Shown in pieces: positions 39,847 to 50,600 of a stretch of 64,000 bases of DNA. Source of the stretch: Chitinophagaceae bacterium (lineage in GTDB: Bacteria; Bacteroidota; Bacteroidia; Chitinophagales; REEL01); NCBI GenBank assembly GCA_007695095.1, contig REEL01000118.1:1-64000 (forward strand), in the 5' to 3' direction. The translations under genes were made by a program, and so were the position numbers. A model generated the notes under the pieces. The model ran no database searches. It worked only from the letters and a program-made list of their open reading frames with translations, and had not been told where the DNA came from. Position 1 is the first letter of the stretch, and every line of letters starts with the position of its first letter.

Positions 39847-42636
39847 CTAAAACTTTTCCTGTAGAAATTTTCCGGTATAGGATTCTTTGATTTTTAGGAG
39901 GCCTTCCGGTGGACCCTGATACAATAATCTTCCTCCTTTGTCGCCTCCTTCAGGGCCTAAGTCAATTATCCAATCAGCCGTTTTTATCACATCCATATTG
40001 TGTTCTACAACGATTACGGTATGCCCGTTGTCAATCAGCGCATCAAAGGCTTTTAACAGTTTTTTTACATCGTGAAAATGTAAACCGGTCGTTGGTTCGT
40101 CAAAAATGAACATAACATGCCCACCCGGATTGCCTTTTCCTAAAAACGAAGCTAGTTTCACCCGCTGCGCTTCACCACCACTCAAAGTACTGGAAGACTG
40201 ACCTAATTTTACATAGCCCAAACCGACATCCTGAAGCGGCAAAATGCTTTCATAAATGGAAGGCTTTTTTTCAAAAAAGAGAAGCGCTTCATCAACCGTC
40301 ATTTCCAGCACATCAAAAATGTTTTTGTCTTCATATTTAACCTCGAGAACTTCTTCTTTAAAACGTTTTCCGCCACACACTTCGCAAGGCAAATGAATGT
40401 CAGCTAAAAACTGCATTTCTATAGTTACTTCTCCTTCTCCGTTACAGGCATCACATCTACCCCCCTGAACATTGAATGAAAAATGCTTGGGTTTGTAGTT
40501 TCTAATGGCGGCAAGCTTCTGTTTGGCATACAAATCACGTATGTGATCAAAGGCTTTCAGGTATGTAACCGGATTTGAGCGAGACGATTTTCCCAGAGGT
40601 TTTTGGTCTATCAGCTCAACTTGTTTGATTTGATTTACATCGCCACTGATTTCATCAAAAGTACCCGGTTTGTCAATGCCATATCCACCCAGTTTATAAA
40701 ATATCCAGGGATAAAGAATTTTCTTCACTAATGTGGTTTTCCCCGATCCGCTTACACCGGTAACTACGGTTAGAGTATTTAAAGGAAATTCGGCATCTAT
40801 TTCTTTCAGATTGAATTGTGCAGCACCCTTTATAGAAATTTTTCCAATGGATTTTCTCCTGTTTGCCGGGATTTCTATTTTTTGTTCCCCACGGAAATAT
40901 TCGGCTGTCAGGCTTTTCCCTTTATCCATTAATTCCGGAAAAGTACCGGAAAAGACTACCTTACCACCATGCTGGGCAGCCAGTGGCCCCATATCAATTA
41001 CGTAATCGGCATGCCGTATAATTTCTTCTTCATGCTCAACGACTACTACCGTATTGCCCAGTTGTTTTAATTCATTCAGCACCCCTATAAGCTGAAAAGT
41101 GTCTTTCGGATGTAGTCCAATACTGGGCTCGTCTAAAATATAAAGTGAGTTTGTAAGATTACTGCCAAGCGCTCTTGTCAACTGTATGCGCTGAATTTCT
41201 CCTCCCGAAAGAGAGCCTGCCATTCGGTTTAAGTTCAGGTAGCCGAGACCAAGCTTAACCATAAAGCTCAGCCTGTTTTTTACTTCCAGCAAAATCCGAT
41301 TCCCGATTTCCTGACTACGCGAATCTAATTGGATATTTTGAAAAAAATCATGCAAGATGTCCAAAGGCATTAATAAAACATCTATGATAGACTTTTTATC
41401 GATTTTTACATAAGAAGCATCTTTTCTCAGTCTGGTTCCTAAACAGTCAGGACATGCTTTTCTGCCACGATAGCGGGATAACATTACCCGATTTTGAATC
41501 TTATATGCGCTGTTTTCCAGGTCTTTAAAAAAAGCAGTTAATCCGGTAAAATAATCATTTCCTTCCCAAAGGACTTGCTTTTCTTCGTCTGTAAGATGTT
41601 TGTATGACCGGTGAACCGGAAAGTCAAAATGAATTGCATTTCTTACTAAAAGATTATTGTAATACTGCATTTTTTCACCTCTCCAGGGAGCGATTGCACC
41701 TTCATATACTGACATGTTTTTGTCCGGAAAAATTAAATTTTCATCAATGCCGACTGTTGTCCCAAAGCCTTCACAAGTTTTGCAAGCTCCGTAAGGACTG
41801 TTAAAATTAAAAAAGTGAGGGTTTGGTTCTTCAAAAATGATTCCGTCAGCTTCAAAGCGATTTGAAAAATAATTTTTCTCTTCCTCTGTATCTATGATCC
41901 ACATTTCGCCATTTCCTTCAAAAAAGGCATTTTCCACAGAGTCTTTTACCCGGTTAATATTATCTGTATCTTCTTTAGACCAGCTAAGTCGGTCAACTAT
42001 CAGAAAGGCGTCTTTAAGTTGTTTGTTTTTCTTCGAAAACGCATACCAGTCTTCGATTTTTATGACCTCATTATTTATGAGAATCCTGTTAAATCCCTTT
42101 TCTTTGAGGAGTTGAAGCGTTTTTTCTATTTCCGGCTTTTTTCCACCCGGTGGATTGAACTGAATAGCAATATAAAAACGCTTGCCTTCTTCAAAACTTT
42201 CAACCAAACTCATTACACTTTTCACATCATCTTTGAGGACTTCCTTTCCGCTTACCGGGGAATAAGTTTTGCCGATTCTGGCATAAAGTAAACGCAAATA
42301 ATCATATAATTCTGTGAGTGTACCTACTGTAGAGCGGGAGTTTCTGCTACCCTGTCTTTGTTCAATGGAAATGGCAGGGCAAAGGCCTTTTATGAAATCC
42401 ACATCCGGTTTGTTCATGCGGTTTAAAAACTGCCGGGCGTATGATGAAAGGCTTTCTACATATCTTCTTTGGCCTTCTGCAAATAAGGTATCCATTAAAA
42501 GGGAGGATTTGCCTGAGCCGGATACACCGGTTATTACAACCAGTTGACCTTTGGGTATAAAAACTTCAATATTTTGAAGATTATGAACTCTGGCACCTTT
42601 TATATGAATAGTATTGGCAGACGGATGGTTTTTCAT
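39847..42636 (-). CDS. uvrA: Excinuclease ABC subunit A
   Basis: This 929-residue damage-recognition ATPase serves nucleotide excision repair. It has two ABC modules: Walker A GVSGSGKSSL near 38-47 with signature LSGGEIQRIQL, and the second GVSGSGKTTL with LSGGEAQRVKL. Zinc-binding pairs occur at CKTCEGFG...CPDCLG in the first half and CDACNGEG...CEVCGG in the second. SIEQRQGSRNSRSTVGT near the front is the usual UvrB-contact region. Length and motif order are normal. It is upstream of the accessory island on the minus strand. Confidence 0.96.
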   Translation of the reverse strand: MKNHPSANTIHIKGARVHNLQNIEVFIPKGQLVVITGVSGSGKSSLLMDTLFAEGQRRYVESLSSYARQFLNRMNKPDVDFIKGLCPAISIEQRQGSRNSRSTVGTLTELYDYLRLLYARIGKTYSPVSGKEVLKDDVKSVMSLVESFEEGKRFYIAIQFNPPGGKKPEIEKTLQLLKEKGFNRILINNEVIKIEDWYAFSKKNKQLKDAFLIVDRLSWSKEDTDNINRVKDSVENAFFEGNGEMWIIDTEEEKNYFSNRFEADGIIFEEPNPHFFNFNSPYGACKTCEGFGTTVGIDENLIFPDKNMSVYEGAIAPWRGEKMQYYNNLLVRNAIHFDFPVHRSYKHLTDEEKQVLWEGNDYFTGLTAFFKDLENSAYKIQNRVMLSRYRGRKACPDCLGTRLRKDASYVKIDKKSIIDVLLMPLDILHDFFQNIQLDSRSQEIGNRILLEVKNRLSFMVKLGLGYLNLNRMAGSLSGGEIQRIQLTRALGSNLTNSLYILDEPSIGLHPKDTFQLIGVLNELKQLGNTVVVVEHEEEIIRHADYVIDMGPLAAQHGGKVVFSGTFPELMDKGKSLTAEYFRGEQKIEIPANRRKSIGKISIKGAAQFNLKEIDAEFPLNTLTVVTGVSGSGKTTLVKKILYPWIFYKLGGYGIDKPGTFDEISGDVNQIKQVELIDQKPLGKSSRSNPVTYLKAFDHIRDLYAKQKLAAIRNYKPKHFSFNVQGGRCDACNGEGEVTIEMQFLADIHLPCEVCGGKRFKEEVLEVKYEDKNIFDVLEMTVDEALLFFEKKPSIYESILPLQDVGLGYVKLGQSSSTLSGGEAQRVKLASFLGKGNPGGHVMFIFDEPTTGLHFHDVKKLLKAFDALIDNGHTVIVVEHNMDVIKTADWIIDLGPEGGDKGGRLLYQGPPEGLLKIKESYTGKFLQEKF

Positions 42637-42659
42637 TCAATGTTTTTCGAAACGAAATG

Positions 42660-42667
42660 CAAAAATA
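42660..42667 (-). promoter_or_regulatory. Candidate -7 element (TATTTTTG) for uvrA
   Basis: On the minus strand TATTTTTG matches TAnnTTTG about 25 nt before the uvrA ATG. A TTG lies 16 nt upstream of it, slightly closer than the usual spacing. Confidence 0.4.
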
Positions 42668-42792
42668 ATCTTTTAATAATGAACAACTGAATTTTCCTGT
42701 ATAGGAATTCATTTTTATATCTTCTAAACACTTTAAAAGTGAAAAGTTTTGAATTTCTTAAAAAACCTTTTTTTGTAAATCCGTTTTTCAGT

Positions 42793-44682
42793 TTAATATG
42801 CTCTTTCGTCTATTCCTTCCATAAAGTTTATATAAGCACGGTTAGCAACTTTGTTTCCACCACTGGTGGGATAGTTGCCGGTAAAGTACCAATCTCCCTT
42901 GTGTCCCGGACAAGCTTCGTGTAAATGCTCTATTGTTTGATAGATGATTTTTATTTCCGCTTTAATTTCAGGGGTTCTGACCATTTCTGCAATTTTTGCA
43001 TTTATCTCATCAACGGTAAAAGGTTTGTATAATGCTTTTACATGATTTTCTACATAAGTATTCTTTATGTTTGCATCTCTTTTGCATGCTTTTAGAATAT
43101 CATCGAGGATGCTCTCTTTATTGCTTTCTTTTAATAGCTCTAATGCTGCCCGAAAGGCAATGAAATCATTCATTTTACTCATATCTATTCCGTAGCAATC
43201 CGGATATCTGATTTGTGGAGCAGAGGAAACAATTATTATTTCTTTAGGGTTAAGCCGGTCTAAGTTTTTAATAATACTTTTTTGCAGAGTTGTCCCCCTA
43301 ACTATGCTGTCGTCGATGACTACCAGCTTATCTACATTTTCGTTTACAATTCCATAGGTGACATCATAAACATGGCTGACCAGTTCATCTCTACCGCTAT
43401 CCTGAGAAATAAAAGTCCTCAACTTGGCATCCTTGATGATTAGCTTTTCCACTCTTGGTCGCTGATTCAGTATGTAAATCAATTCCTCTTTAGTGGCGGC
43501 TGATTTTACTTTATCATATTTCCTTTTGTTGAGCTCTGTTTCCACTCCTTTGAGCATTCCATAAAAAGCAGTTTCGGCTGTATTGGGAACAAAACTGAAA
43601 ATCGTATTGTCAAAGTCATAATCAACAGCTTTCAGAATCTGATCGGTGAGCAGCTCGCCCAGCATTTTCCGTTCTTTATAGATTTCTTTATCCGAGCCCC
43701 GGGAGAAATAAATTCGCTCAAAACTACAGGGTTTCTTTTCAGTAGGTTCACAGGCTTTAACAAGACTCGTCCTTCCGTCTTTTTTAACAATTAAAACGTG
43801 AGCCGGTGGAATTTCTTCAATCTTTGAATGATGTACTTTAAAAGCAGTTTGAATTGCCGGTCTTTCTGAGGCCGCTACCACTACTTCATCGTCTTCATAA
43901 AAGTATCCCGGTCTTATACCCGCCGGATCTCTCACAACAAAAGCATCTCCATGGCCAATCAGTCCGGCCATTAAATATCCGCCGTCAAAATCTGATAAAG
44001 AACGTTTAATAATGTTTTCAACACTCAAATGCGTTGAAATCAGTTCAGTGATTTTTTTATTGGAATAGTTTTCTGTTTTAAATTTATCAAAAAGCCTTTG
44101 ATTTTCAACATCCAGAAAGTGTCCGATTTTTTCCAATACAGTAACGGTATCAGATTGTTCTTTAGGGTGCTGACCAATTTCAACCAATTGCCCAAAGAGT
44201 TCGTCTACATTTGTCATGTTGAAATTTCCGGCTAAAACAAGATTTCTGGTCATCCAGTTGTTTTGGCGTAAAAAGGGATGGCAGTTTTCGATTTGATTTT
44301 TTCCATGAGTGCCATATCGCAAGTGACCTAAAAGCACTTCTCCGGTGAAACTCTGTTGTTTTAACCACTTTACATCCTTGAGTTTTTCAGGGTTTTTCTC
44401 TTCTACTTCCTGAAATTTATTGAAAATATATTCAAAGATATCCAGTATGGGCTGATTATTTACGGATCTCTTTCTGCTTATATAACGACTGCCGGGAGGC
44501 ATATCCAGCTTAATGGTAGCAAGACCTGCGCCATCCTGCCCTCTGTTATGCTGCTTTTCCATGAGTAAATACAGCTTGTTTAGTCCGTATAATGCTGTCC
44601 CGTATTTATCCAGGTAAAAATCTAAATTTTTTTTTAATCGGATAAAAGCAATTCCGCATTCATGTTTAATCTGGTCACTCAT
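42793..44682 (-). CDS. Long amidophosphoribosyltransferase-like protein (PurF family)
   Basis: This is a 629-residue protein. The N-terminal class II glutamine amidotransferase has the nucleophile Cys at position 9 (KHECGIAF), an unprocessed-looking octapeptide before it, and glutaminase motifs RGQDGAGL, LGHLRYGTHG and AGNFNMTN. A phosphoribosyltransferase domain follows, with the PRPP-binding loop VVIDDSIVRGTT. It is about 130 residues longer than ordinary PurF, a long form typical of Bacteroidota. It may make phosphoribosylamine for purine synthesis, or be a paralogue with a different role. It is immediately upstream of no other purine gene, but guaB is two genes away. Confidence 0.83.
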   Translation of the reverse strand: MSDQIKHECGIAFIRLKKNLDFYLDKYGTALYGLNKLYLLMEKQHNRGQDGAGLATIKLDMPPGSRYISRKRSVNNQPILDIFEYIFNKFQEVEEKNPEKLKDVKWLKQQSFTGEVLLGHLRYGTHGKNQIENCHPFLRQNNWMTRNLVLAGNFNMTNVDELFGQLVEIGQHPKEQSDTVTVLEKIGHFLDVENQRLFDKFKTENYSNKKITELISTHLSVENIIKRSLSDFDGGYLMAGLIGHGDAFVVRDPAGIRPGYFYEDDEVVVAASERPAIQTAFKVHHSKIEEIPPAHVLIVKKDGRTSLVKACEPTEKKPCSFERIYFSRGSDKEIYKERKMLGELLTDQILKAVDYDFDNTIFSFVPNTAETAFYGMLKGVETELNKRKYDKVKSAATKEELIYILNQRPRVEKLIIKDAKLRTFISQDSGRDELVSHVYDVTYGIVNENVDKLVVIDDSIVRGTTLQKSIIKNLDRLNPKEIIIVSSAPQIRYPDCYGIDMSKMNDFIAFRAALELLKESNKESILDDILKACKRDANIKNTYVENHVKALYKPFTVDEINAKIAEMVRTPEIKAEIKIIYQTIEHLHEACPGHKGDWYFTGNYPTSGGNKVANRAYINFMEGIDERAY

Positions 44683-44710
44683 TCTGTGTGTTCTCTTTTT
44701 TATTAGTTTT

Positions 44711-45745
44711 TTACTGCCAACTGAACTGTTTTAAAAAACGGATGTCATGGTCGGTGAAAAGGCGAATGTCATTTATCTTATATTTCAACATGGCGATACG
44801 TTCAACGCCCATTCCAAAGGCATAGCCAGAGTAAACTTCCGGGTCAATATCACAGTTTTTCAAAACATTGGGGTCAACCATGCCGCATCCTAAAATTTCT
44901 ACCCAACCGGTGTGTTTACAAATATTACATCCCTTTCCATTGCAAATAAAGCAACTGACATCCATTTCGGCTGATGGCTCAGTAAAGGGGAAATAGGAAG
45001 GGCGAAGACGAATTTTACTGTCTTCTCCAAACATTTCTTTAGCAAAATATAAAAGGCATTGTTTTAAATCAGCCATAGATATATTTTTATCAATAACCAA
45101 GCCTTCAATCTGATGAAAGAAGCAATGTGAACGGGCAGAAATAGTTTCATTACGGTAAACTCTGCCGGGAGAAATGGTTCTGATTGGAGGTTGATTGTTT
45201 TCCATAACCCGAACCTGAACACTGGAAGTATGCGTTCTGAGTACCCAATCCGGATTTTTATTTAGAAAAAAAGTGTCCTGCATGTCTCTGGCAGGATGAT
45301 CTTCCGCAAAATTTAATGCGGAGAAATTGTGATAATCATCTTCAATTTCAGGACCTTTGGAAATATCAAATCCTATTTTTGAAAAGATATCGGTAATCCT
45401 GTTCCAAACCAATCTAACCGGGTGTCTGCTGCCGGCAGGAACCGGGTCTCCGGGGAGACTAAAGTCTATATCTGCGAACGGATTATTTGAAGCCGAAGAT
45501 GAAAAAGTAGTATTTTTAATAACTTCTTCGGCAGTAATTTTTATGGCATTGAGAAGCTGACCATATTCTTTTTTTCTTTCGTTGGAAATGTCTTTAATTT
45601 TCGGAAAGTAGTTTTTGAGTATGTTTTTAGATCCCAAAAACCGAATACGGAAGCGCTCAAGTTCTTCTTTATTGGTGGGTTTAGATTGTTTTACTTCTTC
45701 CAACAACTTTTCTGCTTCTTGAAATATTTGATTATCAGTACTCAT
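44711..45745 (-). CDS. pheS: Phenylalanyl-tRNA synthetase alpha subunit
   Basis: This is a 344-residue class II synthetase subunit that charges tRNA-Phe together with PheT. An N-terminal helical arm leads to the catalytic core with HPVRLVWNRITDIF, the motif-2 segment RNETISARSHCFFHQIEGL, and the motif-3 region GYAFGMGVERIAMLKY. A Cys-rich insertion (CFICNGKGCNICKHTGW) suggests a small zinc site, as in many PheS proteins of this phylum. No pheT gene is adjacent. The gene lies 12 nt after guaB on the same strand. Confidence 0.95.
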   Translation of the reverse strand: MSTDNQIFQEAEKLLEEVKQSKPTNKEELERFRIRFLGSKNILKNYFPKIKDISNERKKEYGQLLNAIKITAEEVIKNTTFSSSASNNPFADIDFSLPGDPVPAGSRHPVRLVWNRITDIFSKIGFDISKGPEIEDDYHNFSALNFAEDHPARDMQDTFFLNKNPDWVLRTHTSSVQVRVMENNQPPIRTISPGRVYRNETISARSHCFFHQIEGLVIDKNISMADLKQCLLYFAKEMFGEDSKIRLRPSYFPFTEPSAEMDVSCFICNGKGCNICKHTGWVEILGCGMVDPNVLKNCDIDPEVYSGYAFGMGVERIAMLKYKINDIRLFTDHDIRFLKQFSWQ

Positions 45746-45757
45746 AATGTATTGAAT

Positions 45758-47221
45758 TTAACGGCTGTAATTAGGAGCTTCTTTAGTAATTGCAACGCTA
45801 TGTGGATGACTTTCACTAATGCCGGCACCTGTCATTTTAACAAATTTAGCTTTTTTGAGGCTTTCTATATTTGCAGCTCCGCAATATCCCATTCCGGCTT
45901 TCAGACCTCCGATAAACTGATTCATTACTTCTTCCAGCGAGCCTTTGAATGGCGTTCTGCCGACGATGCCTTCCGGGACCAGTTTCTTTAAGTCGTCTTC
46001 CACATCTTGAAAATATCTGTCTTTAGAGCCTGCTGACATAGCTTCCAGCGAGCCCATTCCTCTGTATGATTTAAATTTCCGACCTTCAAAAATGATAGTT
46101 TCACCCGGAGATTCTTCAGTTCCGGCAAAAAGAGAACCTGCCATTACGCAATCGGCACCTGCAGCTATGGCTTTTACAAAATCTCCTGTATAACGAATCC
46201 CTCCGTCAGCAATAATTTTTACCGGATAATCTTTAACGGCCTGAGAGGCGTTGTAAACGGCTGTTATTTGTGGAACACCAACTCCGGTAACGATTCTTGT
46301 GGTGCATATAGAGCCCGGACCAATTCCAACTTTTATGCCGTCAGCTCCTGCTTTTGCAACTGCTAAAGCACCTTCCGCGGTACCAATATTTCCTGCTACC
46401 AATGGCAAATCAGGGAATAGTCGTTTGATTTCTGAAATACATTCTAAAACGCCTTTGCTATGTCCATGTGCAGTGTCAATCGTAATAACATCCACCCCAA
46501 CATTTATCAAAGCCTGAACTCTTTCTTTTACATCATGAGTGACTCCGACAGCAGCGCCAACTCTAAGTCTTCCAAACTCGTCTTTACAAGAATTGGGGTG
46601 ACTGTAAAGTTTTAAAATATCTTTATAAGTAATTAAGCCGATTAGAATGCCATCTTTATCGATTACAGGCAACTTCTCTATCCGGTGTTTTTGAAGAATC
46701 TTTTCTGCTTGTTGCAGGTTGGTTCCCTCCGGGGCTGTAATTAGATTTTTTGTCATGAGCTTTGATACAGGCATCTTAACATCCAGTTCAAAACGCAAAT
46801 CCCGGTTGGTTAAAATTCCGGTAAGCCGGTTTTTATCATCCACTATGGGAATACCCCCGATTTTATTTTCCCTCATAATTCTCAATGCTTCCTGAATGGT
46901 AGCATCCTGACGAAGAGTAATGGGGTCTTTTATTAAACCGCTTTCAGAACGTTTTACTTTTCTGACTTGCTCAGCCTGCTTATCAATACTCATATTTTTA
47001 TGAAGGAAGCCGAGGCCACCCTGACGGGCAATGGCAATAGCCAGCTTATGCTCAGTAACTGTATCCATGGCAGCGGAAACTATGGGTATATTGAGTTTTA
47101 TTTGCGGGGTAATATATGAACTCACATCTACCTGTCGCGGTAAAACTTCTGAGTATGCGGGAACCAATAATATATCATCAAATGTGATAGCTTCTTGAAC
47201 GAATTTTTCAATTGGCAACAT
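45758..47221 (-). CDS. guaB: Inosine-5'-monophosphate dehydrogenase
   Basis: This 487-residue TIM-barrel enzyme oxidises IMP to XMP, the committed step to GMP. A CBS-domain pair sits at about 95-215 (Bateman module, allosteric). The catalytic Cys lies in [15 protein letters not shown] near 300-314. The mobile-flap region begins [11 protein letters not shown]. The first residues [26 protein letters not shown] are standard. It is upstream of pheS, transcribed from a promoter-like element at 47236-47243. Confidence 0.97.
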   Translation of the reverse strand: MLPIEKFVQEAITFDDILLVPAYSEVLPRQVDVSSYITPQIKLNIPIVSAAMDTVTEHKLAIAIARQGGLGFLHKNMSIDKQAEQVRKVKRSESGLIKDPITLRQDATIQEALRIMRENKIGGIPIVDDKNRLTGILTNRDLRFELDVKMPVSKLMTKNLITAPEGTNLQQAEKILQKHRIEKLPVIDKDGILIGLITYKDILKLYSHPNSCKDEFGRLRVGAAVGVTHDVKERVQALINVGVDVITIDTAHGHSKGVLECISEIKRLFPDLPLVAGNIGTAEGALAVAKAGADGIKVGIGPGSICTTRIVTGVGVPQITAVYNASQAVKDYPVKIIADGGIRYTGDFVKAIAAGADCVMAGSLFAGTEESPGETIIFEGRKFKSYRGMGSLEAMSAGSKDRYFQDVEDDLKKLVPEGIVGRTPFKGSLEEVMNQFIGGLKAGMGYCGAANIESLKKAKFVKMTGAGISESHPHSVAITKEAPNYSR

Positions 47222-47235
47222 AATCTAACTTTTTG

Positions 47236-47243
47236 CAAAGTTA
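47236..47243 (-). promoter_or_regulatory. Candidate -7 element (TAACTTTG) for guaB-pheS
   Basis: On the minus strand TAACTTTG matches TAnnTTTG and lies about 15 nt upstream of the guaB ATG. No clear -33 TTG was seen. Confidence 0.45.
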
Positions 47244-47388
47244 CGGAAAATACCAGCAGGAATTAAGTACCGAAGAAAAATTTCAATAGTGCGAAAATTA
47301 CTTATAGAAGCTAATTCCTACTAAAAAATTACTTTTTAGCTTTCATTTTGAATTGCACTCTATGTGATTTTAGGCATAATTTAGCTTT

Positions 47389-50300
47389 TTAAAGGCTGTC
47401 TAAGCGGTCAAATGGGTTTATGCGGTGAAGTTGAAATACAAAAGTTATTCTCTTTGGTAAATTGTCTCTTCCTTGCACAGTGTGATTGTCTTTGATGTTA
47501 TCCGATTCAAAGAGCGGTATGTTTATCTCCAGCAAATCTCTGGCTACGCTAATCGTTACTCCGGTGCTGAACATAGTTTTGATTTCAACTTCTGATTGGC
47601 CCGCAACAGGATTAAAAACAGAAGATGGATAAATTCCAAAATCAAAGTAAGGCCTGACAGGAATTAAAAAGGGCAATTCGGCATCTACATTAAAAGCCAT
47701 CAGCCATTCTGAAGAGCGGCCAACAGATGTTACCGTGCGAAAACCACCCTCGGTATCTGTATGAACCTGATTTCTTAAAAATCCGGAACTTTCACTTCTG
47801 CCTAAATAGTATTTCTCAAAGGTATAATCTGCCTGTACATGACGATTACCGGTTCCTAAGCTCATCTTTAGCCTGTTGTCGGGTAAAAAATCATCTTTAT
47901 TATCCCATAATTTTCCGGCAAAGAAGCGGATGTTTAAACCTTTTTTGTTGGGTAAGTATGTTAATTGAAATCGCTTTTCCAATCCGGCTTTATAAAATCC
48001 GTTGCCTTGTTCAAGATAGAGGTTTCCTGAAAATGGATAAAGCACTCTTTTGTTTTTCCACGAATAACTCAAGCGGTTTACATAGTAGTTTGAGACTACT
48101 TTATTTTGACTTGCGTCCTGGGTAAAGAATGCTCCTACATAGTAGGGTAAGTGAATATTGAAGTGTTCAAAAGTGAGTTTACTACTAAAAGGGCTTCTGG
48201 GGTGAGGTGGTTTGAAATGAATTTCAGTAAAAGGCTTAAACTGAGTATAAGGTAAATCGTAGTAGTGAAATCTTTTTCCTGAGACGCCGAAACGTAAGTT
48301 TTGTATGACACAATCCCGGCAAACATGCAAATTGTATCGCATAAAGCCTGTTCCGGAAAAGTCATTTGATCCAAAAGCATAAAATGGAGAAAGAGCAAAT
48401 TCAAATTTTTTGGCGGGTATCACTCTGTTGTAAAAAGTAATTCCTGCCATAATCCCGTCATATTTATTCCAGGCAAAAGCCGGAGTGAAATAAAGGTGAT
48501 TTTTTTGTGGATTTTCAAGGCTCATTAAAAACTGTAACCTAAGGGGACGACTTTTTTTAAAGAGTTTGTTTTGATTATAGGTATTTCGCACCCGATTATA
48601 AAAAGGAGCTCTCCATTCAGGATCCAGGCTTATGCTGCTTGTCCAATCAGAAGAAAGCTTTACTATAGTATCCTTTTCAAAGGGAGGTATCCAAAGTGTT
48701 TTTTCATCTTTTTCTTTATTCTGTAATTTTAATTCCAAAGGTGTGGCAAGATCCCCTCTGTTTGTAAGGTAAACATGTGCTGTATCCGTTTTGCTGTTTT
48801 TTACCCGCCGAATATTATATTTCATTCTTCCGGTTGTCCCAATTAGGTCATCAAAAAACCAACTTAAATTTTGAGTGGTTTCTCTTTCAAAAGAGTTTCT
48901 TACATCTTCCGGCCAAGGATGCCTAAATGCCCATTCAGCATAAAATCCCTGCATGACTTTGTCAAACTCTTCTTTACCCAGATAATGAGCTAAAAAATCT
49001 ATAACCAAAGGCCCTTTTCCATAAATCATGGCAGCATAATTTATAAAAGTATAATCCTCTGACGGCAGGTTTAAAGCCTGATCTTTGTTTTGTCTGCATT
49101 GGTACAGGTAAAATAACTGGTTTTGATAATGTAAAGGTAAATCTTGTAAATCAAAAAGACGGCCCAAGAAACTTTCTTTGATGCCGTCACCAAATATTCC
49201 GGGCTGCGTATAATTTTCTTCAAAATATCTTTTCTCATAATAAGAGGTAAATGATTCGTCCAGCCAGGGGTATGCGCGCTCATTAAATCCAAAAATGCCA
49301 TAAAACCAATTGTGTATTGCTTCGTGAACTAAAACAGTTTCCAATGCTCTGGGTGTGCGGGATTCACCAATTATGGTTATTGCCGGGTACTCCATGCCGG
49401 CTCCGGCACTTAATGCACCTTCCACAGCAGTAAAATGATTGTAAGGGTAAGGGCCAACCCATTCTGACATATTTTGTAATACAGTCTCCATGTAGTCCGG
49501 AACTTTTAGCCACAAGTCTGCTTCAAAATTTGTGAACATAGCATACACTTCTACCTTTTCCTCTCTGTTTGGAACTTCAATTTCTTCAAATAATACATGA
49601 AATCGCTTATCAGCGAACCAGGCAAAATCATGCGCATTATCAAGGGTGTACAAAAGAGTTTTTGTTTGACTTGTACTTTCCGGAAAATCTGTATCAGACT
49701 CAAAAGCTGTAATGCTGCGGGTTAGGCTGTCTATTTCTTTTAACCATTTTTTCTCAGATTCATTTTGCAAATCACCCGAAGCACCAACCACATAGTTTTC
49801 CGGCAAGGTAATTTCAACATTAAAACTTCCAAAAGAACTGTAAAATTCGCCTTGGTTTAAGTAAGGCATTGGATGCCAGCCTCTTTCATCATAAACTGCC
49901 GGCTTTGGATACCATTGAGTAATTTGATAACTATTACCGGATCTGCCTAAGCGAGAAAAACTTTTAGGTATTTTAACCCGAAACGGACTGCTTACTGTAA
50001 TATGTTGTCCCTTTTCCAAAGGGGCAGCAAGGTAAATTTTTGCTATGTCAGGGTGTATACTGTCAAGCTCCCATTTTGCTTTTACAGAGTTTACTTTAAA
50101 ATCAAGGCTGTCTATATAACCCAGCTCATCTGTTGAGGCAAATAAAAAATCAGTTTGTCCATTTTCTACCTGCTGTTTGGCAAAGGCAGTATTTTTTGAG
50201 CTGTAAGCATTTGGCCATAGGTGAATGTAAATATAATCGAGGCTTTCTTCAAAATTATGATAATAATCAAATTGAATTTGGGCATGCAAAAAATGATTTT

Positions 50301-50409
50301 TATCATCCAGATTTACCCGGATTTGATAGTCTACTTTTTGTTGATTTTCAGCATTAATTGAAAACGCGAATATCATAAGGGAAAATAAATACGTTAATCG
50401 GTAATGCAT
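47389..50409 (-). CDS. M1-family zinc metallopeptidase with C-terminal barrel-like domain
   Basis: This 1006-residue exported protein has a signal peptide (MHYRLTYLFSLMIFAFSINA). Residues about 25-620 form an M1 aminopeptidase-like unit, with AGMEYPAITIIG (a GxMEN-like loop), the zinc site HEAIHNWFYG and the third ligand in WLDESF. The last about 370 residues are rows of amphipathic beta strands with aromatic girdles (NLRFGVSGKRFHYYDL, SGNLYLEQGNGFYKAGLEKR), resembling an outer-membrane barrel. It probably cleaves peptides at the cell surface. The peptidase-barrel layout is a striking point. Confidence 0.83.
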   Translation of the reverse strand: MHYRLTYLFSLMIFAFSINAENQQKVDYQIRVNLDDKNHFLHAQIQFDYYHNFEESLDYIYIHLWPNAYSSKNTAFAKQQVENGQTDFLFASTDELGYIDSLDFKVNSVKAKWELDSIHPDIAKIYLAAPLEKGQHITVSSPFRVKIPKSFSRLGRSGNSYQITQWYPKPAVYDERGWHPMPYLNQGEFYSSFGSFNVEITLPENYVVGASGDLQNESEKKWLKEIDSLTRSITAFESDTDFPESTSQTKTLLYTLDNAHDFAWFADKRFHVLFEEIEVPNREEKVEVYAMFTNFEADLWLKVPDYMETVLQNMSEWVGPYPYNHFTAVEGALSAGAGMEYPAITIIGESRTPRALETVLVHEAIHNWFYGIFGFNERAYPWLDESFTSYYEKRYFEENYTQPGIFGDGIKESFLGRLFDLQDLPLHYQNQLFYLYQCRQNKDQALNLPSEDYTFINYAAMIYGKGPLVIDFLAHYLGKEEFDKVMQGFYAEWAFRHPWPEDVRNSFERETTQNLSWFFDDLIGTTGRMKYNIRRVKNSKTDTAHVYLTNRGDLATPLELKLQNKEKDEKTLWIPPFEKDTIVKLSSDWTSSISLDPEWRAPFYNRVRNTYNQNKLFKKSRPLRLQFLMSLENPQKNHLYFTPAFAWNKYDGIMAGITFYNRVIPAKKFEFALSPFYAFGSNDFSGTGFMRYNLHVCRDCVIQNLRFGVSGKRFHYYDLPYTQFKPFTEIHFKPPHPRSPFSSKLTFEHFNIHLPYYVGAFFTQDASQNKVVSNYYVNRLSYSWKNKRVLYPFSGNLYLEQGNGFYKAGLEKRFQLTYLPNKKGLNIRFFAGKLWDNKDDFLPDNRLKMSLGTGNRHVQADYTFEKYYLGRSESSGFLRNQVHTDTEGGFRTVTSVGRSSEWLMAFNVDAELPFLIPVRPYFDFGIYPSSVFNPVAGQSEVEIKTMFSTGVTISVARDLLEINIPLFESDNIKDNHTVQGRDNLPKRITFVFQLHRINPFDRLDSL

Positions 50410-50600
50410 GTTAAATTTTTTTAGTTAAAAAAGGCTATGTATATTTGCAAAAATTTAAATAGAAAGAGCAGGGTTTTAAAAAATTGCTAAGTTTTAGATT
50501 TCAGTTCGGAAAGTTCGAAAAAATATCTTGATTTGCAGTAAAGCTTATTTGATTTTTAGCTTAAAACTTTTTACCTTGTCTAAAATCCTGTTAAGAACGT

